From Candidatus Nealsoniibacteriota bacterium (GTDB taxonomy: Bacteria; Patescibacteriota; Minisyncoccia; Minisyncoccales; RBG-13-42-11), in the NCBI GenBank assembly GCA_003556525.1, contig PWRH01000008.1, positions 1-8,751 of the forward strand: a DNA stretch of 8,751 bases, written 5' to 3'. The translations under genes and the position numbers were made by a program. Under the pieces are notes generated by a model that did no database searches, was not told where the DNA came from, and saw only the letters and a list, made by a program, of their open reading frames with translations. Of this stretch, positions 6,601-8,751 are shown in pieces; the first letter of the stretch is position 1, and each line of letters begins with the position of its first letter.

Positions 6601-7418
6601 TTGTAAACACTGCTTCTTTTGTAACAAATGATACCGAAACAACAGGTAGCGATTACTGGGTTGTAGATATCGATGTACCTTGCGTTTTTGAAGGATGTAC
6701 TCTAACTCCCGGCTATTGGAAGACTCATTCGGAATACGGCCCTGCGCCTTATGACGAAACATGGGCGCTATTGTCAAACGGAGCTGATACAATTTTCTTC
6801 TTAAGTGAGCAAACTTATTATGAGGTGCTTTGGACAGATTCTTCAAATTCTTATTATCAGTTGGCTTTCCACTATATTGCAGCTGAATTGAATTATTTAA
6901 GCGGAGCTGACTTTACAGAAGCCCAAAAAGCTTTCGATGAAGCTACAGCTTTGTTTGAAACTTATACTCCGGAAGAAGTTGCAAAATGGAGAGGCAATCA
7001 GGGAGAAAGAAGAGAATTTGTCAGATTGGCAGGAATTCTTACTGATTACAACGAAGGCTTAATCGGTCCCGGTCATTGTGATTTTGAGGCAGGGGATTAC
7101 TCTGTAGAAGAAATCAACTATACTGAGGAATTAAGCCTTGTTAAAGCTTTTTCTTTGGAAGATAGCGAAGACAACGAAATCAGCAAAGAAAATGTTGATA
7201 ATGACAAAGATGAAAATAATGAAGAGCCGGAAAAAGGTTTGGAGAACGACTTTGAGGAATTAGAAAAAACGGATAGCGAAGAAGAGGAAAAAGTTGATGA
7301 AGAAGTAGAGGAAGAAAAAGAAGAAGAGAATGAAGAAAATGAAGAAGTAGAGGAAGAAAAAGAAGAGGAAAAATCTCGACCCGGAAACGGCAGAGGTAAT
7401 AGACCTCAAATAAGATAG
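3684..7418 (+). CDS. Large secreted modular surface protein with four repeats and an acidic tail
   Basis: A 1244-residue exported protein. A signal peptide (KK, then a hydrophobic stretch to about residue 21) is followed by an N-terminal module (about 30-133) ending GLSHVSFCYTP, then four tandem modules at about 134-340, 341-556, 557-773 and 774-1000. Each begins with a V.KTA......W.I.K pattern, contains an ITCTYSA-like strand, and modules 1-3 end with an NTATI.ETG...V.CY segment. They resemble DUF11-type beta-sandwich repeats; modules 1-3 have four conserved cysteines each, suggesting disulfides. Next comes a TPGYWKTH module (about 1005-1133) known from secreted proteins of many phyla, then an acidic Glu/Lys stretch (1159-1230) and the basic tail RPGNGRGNRPQIR. 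I see no LPXTG, C-terminal membrane helix or lipobox, so retention at the surface is unexplained. A role as adhesin or surface-layer component is inference. Start chosen for the signal peptide; no Shine-Dalgarno is seen. Confidence 0.85.
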   Translation: MKKLICFTISILTVFVVAFTASVDSVDPKLVPGNPTCEDLGYVAEFKINYAPTNGDYSVDSIGTVTISNANGIYFDWSSDFGVDGVLVKGGPNANHYEYIPESFGDTGLHSPINPKNKKPYGLSHVSFCYTPRLVVSKTATTSFTRTYEWEIDKSVTPETWNLFKGDSGTSEYTVSVTKKGYQDSDWAVSGDITIYNPYLEKAKITEVQDVINGASPEVECGVEFPYYLGSKETLTCFYSADLSSGTSTVNMAIVETEGYIAGSSAYADVTFGDPTTKVYDEINVDDSYDNKSWSFSNTGSVSYSRTFYCGDDQGSHGNTATIRETGDSDDASVMVNCYELTVKKTANPGFTRTYEWDIAKTVTPSVWDLFKNDDGTSKYTVSVNQTGYTDSDWYVGGNIVISNPAPMDALLVSVEDIISPDIAANVVCPSMIVPAEGDITCTYSASLSNADTRENTATAKLQNYDYDKNENAIESGTTEFSGSADVIFGDPTTEVNDEINVDDTNGDSWTFSDTGSVSYEETFYCNADAGTYLNTVTIRETGQSATTSVEVNCYELTVGKTADANFTLSHVWAINKTVAPNSWEMFKGDSGTSKYTVSVSKTSTEGGYAVNGTITITNPAPVIAELDSVTDLVSPDIAADVNCPSLTVPANGSITCTYSAGLPNADSRTNTAKAKLKNYSYSYELAKTQLGTTEFSGSADVVFGDPVVEGHEAINVVDSNGKSWGPVSENATWTYSETFNCSDLGENTYPNTATITETGQSASASVNVKCYGLDVDKTADTEFDRKYNWTIEKTGNETELVLEIGETADVDYQVTVSATYEDSYYSASGVINVNNNSPITAEIKSITDFIGDDSIVVDCGVTFPYYLPAGQTLTCLYSADLGSSGSATNTATAELQNYSYDKDKNPTKAGTTDFSGSANVVFEDPTNEIDYCIYVVDDKYGDLGEVCANEAPKTFDYSLTIGPYEVCQEYQFVNTASFVTNDTETTGSDYWVVDIDVPCVFEGCTLTPGYWKTHSEYGPAPYDETWALLSNGADTIFFLSEQTYYEVLWTDSSNSYYQLAFHYIAAELNYLSGADFTEAQKAFDEATALFETYTPEEVAKWRGNQGERREFVRLAGILTDYNEGLIGPGHCDFEAGDYSVEEINYTEELSLVKAFSLEDSEDNEISKENVDNDKDENNEEPEKGLENDFEELEKTDSEEEEKVDEEVEEEKEEENEENEEVEEEKEEEKSRPGNGRGNRPQIR
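4083..6683 (+). repeat. Four tandem coding modules with near-identical DNA blocks
   Basis: Module starts are near 4083, 4704, 5352 and 6003, giving units of about 621, 648, 651 and 681 bp. A 24-base identity spans the start of modules 2 and 3 (4689-4712 and 5337-5360). A block of about 43 bases at 4500 recurs at 5151 with few changes. A block starting GGTACAACCGA appears in modules 2, 3 and 4 (near 5114, 5758 and 6415). DNA-level identity means fairly recent duplication or gene conversion, and copy number may vary between strains. Module 4 is the most divergent, which fits the end of an array. Confidence 0.8.
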
Positions 7419-7429
7419 AATCTAAGTAT

Positions 7430-7460
7430 CCCTCTCTTTTTTCCTTGTGAAAAGAGGGGG
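7430..7460 (+). terminator. Hairpin directly after the surface-protein gene
   Basis: An 11-bp stem pairs 7430-7440 (CCCTCTCTTTT) with 7450-7460 (AAAAGAGGGGG), with one T-G wobble and a 9-nt loop. It begins 12 bases after the stop codon. It has no immediate T-tract, so it probably protects the 3' end or acts together with the stronger terminator 16 bases further on. Confidence 0.6.
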
Positions 7461-7476
7461 GAACATAGGTTTTATT

Positions 7477-7511
7477 AAAAAATACACGGACAAAAATCCG
7501 TGTATTTTTTT
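7477..7511. terminator. Strong bidirectional intrinsic terminator
   Basis: A perfect 14-bp stem pairs 7477-7490 (AAAAAATACACGGA) with 7497-7510, loop CAAAAA. The A-run and T-run inside the arms provide the U-tract in either direction. It ends the transcript of the surface-protein gene. A further 8-bp inverted repeat, TGTCCTAC at 7511-7518 with GTAGGACA at 7529-7536, follows immediately. Confidence 0.9.
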
Positions 7512-7551
7512 GTCCTACATCTTAAAAAGTAGGACATTATGTTAAAAACCA

Positions 7552-7579
7552 TTGACATTATTTTGAATTGTTATATAAT
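7552..7579 (+). promoter_or_regulatory. Consensus sigma70 promoter with no gene directly downstream
   Basis: TTGACA (7552-7557) and TATAAT (7574-7579) are both perfect consensus boxes with a 16-bp spacer. The expected start is near 7586. There is no credible coding gene for the next 600 bases, so the promoter most likely drives a non-coding RNA or a very long leader. The -10 box is bracketed by the inverted pair TTGAAT (7563-7568) and ATTCAA (7580-7585), a possible operator. Confidence 0.82.
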
Positions 7580-7585
7580 ATTCAA

Positions 7586-7768
7586 TCGTTTTGAAATTTT
7601 ATCAATTGAGCAAAGCTACCTCCGGAAACCGGATTAGATGAGATGTTTCATCTCTTTCCTTCCTAAACTTGGTTTCCGGAGATAATTTTCCTTAATTTTA
7701 CTTAAAATATCTGTGGAAAAGTTGTGCAAATAACCTTAATAAAATTTAGGGTAATTTTTATTTTTTTT
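7586..7768 (+). ncRNA. Candidate small RNA of about 180 nt
   Basis: The transcript is defined by the consensus promoter before it and a terminator-like hairpin with T-tract after it. Its core is a perfect 11-bp helix, CTCCGGAAACC (7620-7630) with GGTTTCCGGAG (7671-7681). That helix encloses a small hairpin (GAGATG 7640-7645, loop TTT, CATCTC 7649-7654) and a single-stranded C/U stretch, TTTCCTTCCTAAAC (7655-7668). AAATTTTAT (7594-7602) can pair with ATAAAATTT (7739-7747), joining 5' and 3' parts in competition with the terminator stem. Length and end-to-end pairing recall 6S RNA, but the internal loop is very lopsided (about 7 versus 42 nt), so I do not call it that. It could instead be the start of a long leader for the gene at 8205. 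Confidence 0.5.
7733..7768 (+). terminator. Probable terminator of the first candidate small RNA
   Basis: A 7-bp stem pairs ACCTTAA (7733-7739) with TTAGGGT (7746-7752), one T-G wobble, loop TAAAAT, followed after two bases by a 14-base T-tract broken by one A (7755-7768). The stem is weak but the T-tract is long. Confidence 0.5.
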
Positions 7769-7805
7769 AAAAAATACGATAAAAAATACAAAAAACCGGT
7801 GCAAT

Positions 7806-7835
7806 TTGACAAACTTTATTATTTGATTATATTAT
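7806..7835 (+). promoter_or_regulatory. Second promoter, upstream of the propeller gene
   Basis: TTGACA (7806-7811) is followed by TATATT (7828-7833) at 16 bp or TATTAT (7830-7835) at 18 bp. The expected start is near 7841. It lies 38 bp after the first small RNA's T-tract and about 360 bp before the ATG at 8205, so it drives a second short RNA, the leader of the propeller gene, or both. Confidence 0.65.
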
Positions 7836-7840
7836 AAATA

Positions 7841-8016
7841 CGCAATTGAATAAATAAAAAAGCATTAATTACTCAATAAGAAGGAATTGGGTAATATTCT
7901 AATGCAGTTTAATTTTAAAAAAATTAAAAAATACAATGTTTGGGTCTTCAAAACTTTTTACTTAAACACAGTGTTTTTTTAGTGTAGCGAAGCTTAAGCT
8001 TCGTTTTTTGTTTTTT
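7841..8016 (+). ncRNA. Second short structured RNA, or attenuator leader of the propeller gene
   Basis: The first hairpin is large: GCATTA (7862-7867) pairs with TAATGC (7900-7905), and inside it ATTACTCAAT (7868-7877) pairs with ATTGGGTAAT (7886-7895) with one wobble, a 4-nt bulge and loop AAGAAGGA. An A/T hairpin follows (TTTAATTTT near 7908), then a small AAACA/TGTTT hairpin with T-run (7964-7980), and finally a strong terminator at 7986-8016. A promoter, a structured stretch and a terminator ahead of an exported-protein gene is the layout of transcription attenuation; it equally fits a free-standing RNA of about 175 nt. I recognise no known riboswitch class. Confidence 0.5.
7986..8016 (+). 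terminator. Strong intrinsic terminator inside the leader region
   Basis: Stem AGCGAAGC (7986-7993) pairs with GCTTCGTT (7998-8005) with one wobble and tetraloop TTAA. It is followed by a T-run interrupted by one G (8004-8016). It lies 188 bp before the ATG at 8205 with no clear promoter in between, so read-through would have to be controlled for that gene to be expressed from the upstream promoter. Confidence 0.82.
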
Positions 8017-8204
8017 AAAAATCGAAAGATTAAAGAAAATGGTTTAGGAAGGAAAACCATAAAACATAAACCCGGCTAAATTATTTTTATTGAAGATTTA
8101 ATCGGGGAAAAGGTCGAAAAATAAAAAAAATAAAAACAGTCGAAAATAAATATAATTTTTATTTATTATTAATTTAATAGGTAAAAGATAAAAAATATAA
8201 AAAT
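8017..8204 (+). promoter_or_regulatory. Proximal leader of the propeller gene with a GGA-loop hairpin
   Basis: A perfect 7-bp hairpin has arms ATGGTTT (8039-8045) and AAACCAT (8054-8060) with loop AGGAAGGA. A second imperfect stem joins CCC at 8071 with GGG near 8104, and TAAAT (8077-8081) with ATTTA (8096-8100). The rest, 8112-8204, is almost pure A/T. A lone TATAAT at 8151-8156 has no -35 partner, so I do not call a promoter. There is no Shine-Dalgarno before the ATG. Bases 8042-8055 are perfectly complementary to 7655-7668 in the first candidate small RNA. Confidence 0.5.
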
Positions 8205-8751
8205 ATGAAAAAATTAATTAGTTTATTAACTATATCAGCATTTTTATTTACCTTGGTTCCATTCCAAATGGTATCTGCTGATAATAATAATGGCGATGAT
8301 CCCGTACCAAACTACGGTTTCATTCCTAACTCAGGCGAAGCCAGCGTTTCCAAGGTGGACTTGGTGAGCATGACGGAAGTAGCCCGTTATTATACTGCAC
8401 CAAGAGATGGTGTTGATGTTCGTTCTTGGCGAACCAATCGAATCGCTATAGATGAACATGGTAATGGTTGGGCATTAAATACAGGCGCTGATGCTTTCAG
8501 ATTTGGTCCTAATGAAGGGCTTCAAGGACAAGTGGTAAGAATTCAGGCTGATACCGAAGGTTTGGCAGATACACATGAATATCCTGGTTCGGTTCTGGAC
8601 TTCGACACCGATGATGCCGTACAGGTTTTTGATGTCGGAGAAGTAGACGATATGCCTAGGGCAATCGCTATTGATGCTGATGGATACGTCTGGGTAGGTT
8701 TTTACGGCAGTGGTGCATTAATGCAATTCGAATACGATGAAGATGATTTAA
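8205..8751 (+). CDS. Secreted beta-propeller protein, N-terminal part
   Basis: The frame opens at ATG 8205 and runs past the right edge; 182 complete codons are visible. Residues 1-25 are a classic signal peptide (MKKLISLLTISAFLF, ending in VSA before Asp26). The mature part holds two copies of a strand motif typical of NHL/streptogramin-lyase-like (Vgb) propellers, RIAIDEHGNGWALN and RAIAIDADGYVWVGF. It opens with PNSGEASVSKVDLVSMTEVARY, the kind of SKVD..T..EVARY blade found in secreted propellers. Such folds usually bind ligands or carbohydrates, or scaffold surface complexes; no catalytic residue can be identified from this part. The N-terminus resembles that of the large surface protein upstream (both MKKLI), and both genes have long structured leaders. 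The start is chosen because the signal peptide begins exactly there. The product class is fairly sure, the function unknown. Confidence 0.8.
   Translation, partial: MKKLISLLTISAFLFTLVPFQMVSADNNNGDDPVPNYGFIPNSGEASVSKVDLVSMTEVARYYTAPRDGVDVRSWRTNRIAIDEHGNGWALNTGADAFRFGPNEGLQGQVVRIQADTEGLADTHEYPGSVLDFDTDDAVQVFDVGEVDDMPRAIAIDADGYVWVGFYGSGALMQFEYDEDDL

Noticed and set aside
6369..6846. Two overlapping minus-strand frames within the surface-protein gene
   Set aside because: They lie wholly inside a well-supported coding region, overlap each other, and show no recognisable domain, promoter or start context. The same reasoning removes the frames at 930-1136 and 5732-5986.
7620..7681. SRP RNA, suggested by CCGGAA near a helix
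   Set aside because: The conserved GGAA tetraloop with its asymmetric internal loops is missing; CCGGAA here is part of a plain 11-bp helix arm.
7638..7685. 15-codon open frame (MRCFISFLPKLGFRR) in the first candidate small RNA
   Set aside because: It has no ribosome binding site, overlaps the main helix arm, and is short enough to arise by chance; the RNA structure explains these bases better.
7711..7731. Replication origin: TGTGGAAAA followed by TTGTGCAAA in A/T-rich DNA
   Set aside because: Only one poor match to the DnaA box TGTGGATAA is present, with no cluster of boxes and no dnaA, dnaN or rpmH nearby.
8151..8156. TATAAT as a proximal promoter for the propeller gene
   Set aside because: There is no -35-like sequence 15-19 bases upstream and no extended -10; in sequence this A/T-rich a single hexamer is expected by chance.

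Overview
The window looks like a piece of a low-GC bacterial chromosome, most plausibly from the Candidate Phyla Radiation (Patescibacteria, Parcubacteria-like). This assignment is by protein style only. The clues are the partial peptidoglycan-binding domain at the left edge, the HAMP protein that ends in a bare coiled coil, and large secreted repeat proteins, all familiar from such genomes. All genes run on the + strand. Stops are TAA or TAG and no reading frame needs TGA recoded, so the standard bacterial code fits, which argues against Gracilibacteria and Absconditabacteria. None of the five visible starts has a good Shine-Dalgarno sequence; each is preceded by an A/T-only stretch.

Layout. 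(1) 1-510: the tail of a peptidoglycan-binding-domain protein, then a 99-residue three-helix membrane protein. (2) 577-3022: a two-gene unit, 13 bp apart. The first gene encodes a membrane-anchored FIST sensory-domain protein. The second encodes a membrane receptor with an extracytoplasmic domain, a HAMP domain and a long coiled coil, but no kinase, cyclase or methyl-accepting output domain. A clean intrinsic terminator follows. (3) 3108-3412: a dense array of about ten short inverted repeats that fall into families sharing arms and loops. It ends 10 bp before a strong sigma70-type promoter. (4) 3422-7418: that promoter, a structured 5' leader of about 227 nt, and a 1244-residue secreted protein built of four disulfide-type repeat modules, a TPGYWKTH module, a 72-residue acidic stretch and a short basic tail. 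(5) 7430-8204: a 786-bp gene-free region holding a strong bidirectional terminator and two consecutive promoter-RNA-terminator cassettes (about 7586-7768 and 7841-8016), then a structured stretch leading into (6) a secreted beta-propeller protein cut by the right edge.

How it may work together. The theme is the cell surface: cell-wall binding, a membrane sensor pair that may read the environment with no built-in output, and two exported proteins. Both exported proteins sit behind long, structured, apparently regulated leaders. The most unusual material is non-coding: the palindrome array, the two candidate small RNAs, a 14-nt perfect complementarity between a C/U-rich loop in the first RNA and a hairpin in the leader of the propeller gene, and a recurring hairpin type whose loop is purine-rich and contains GGA. 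These RNA readings are inferences from sequence and hand-folded pairings; no folding, homology search or expression data were available.
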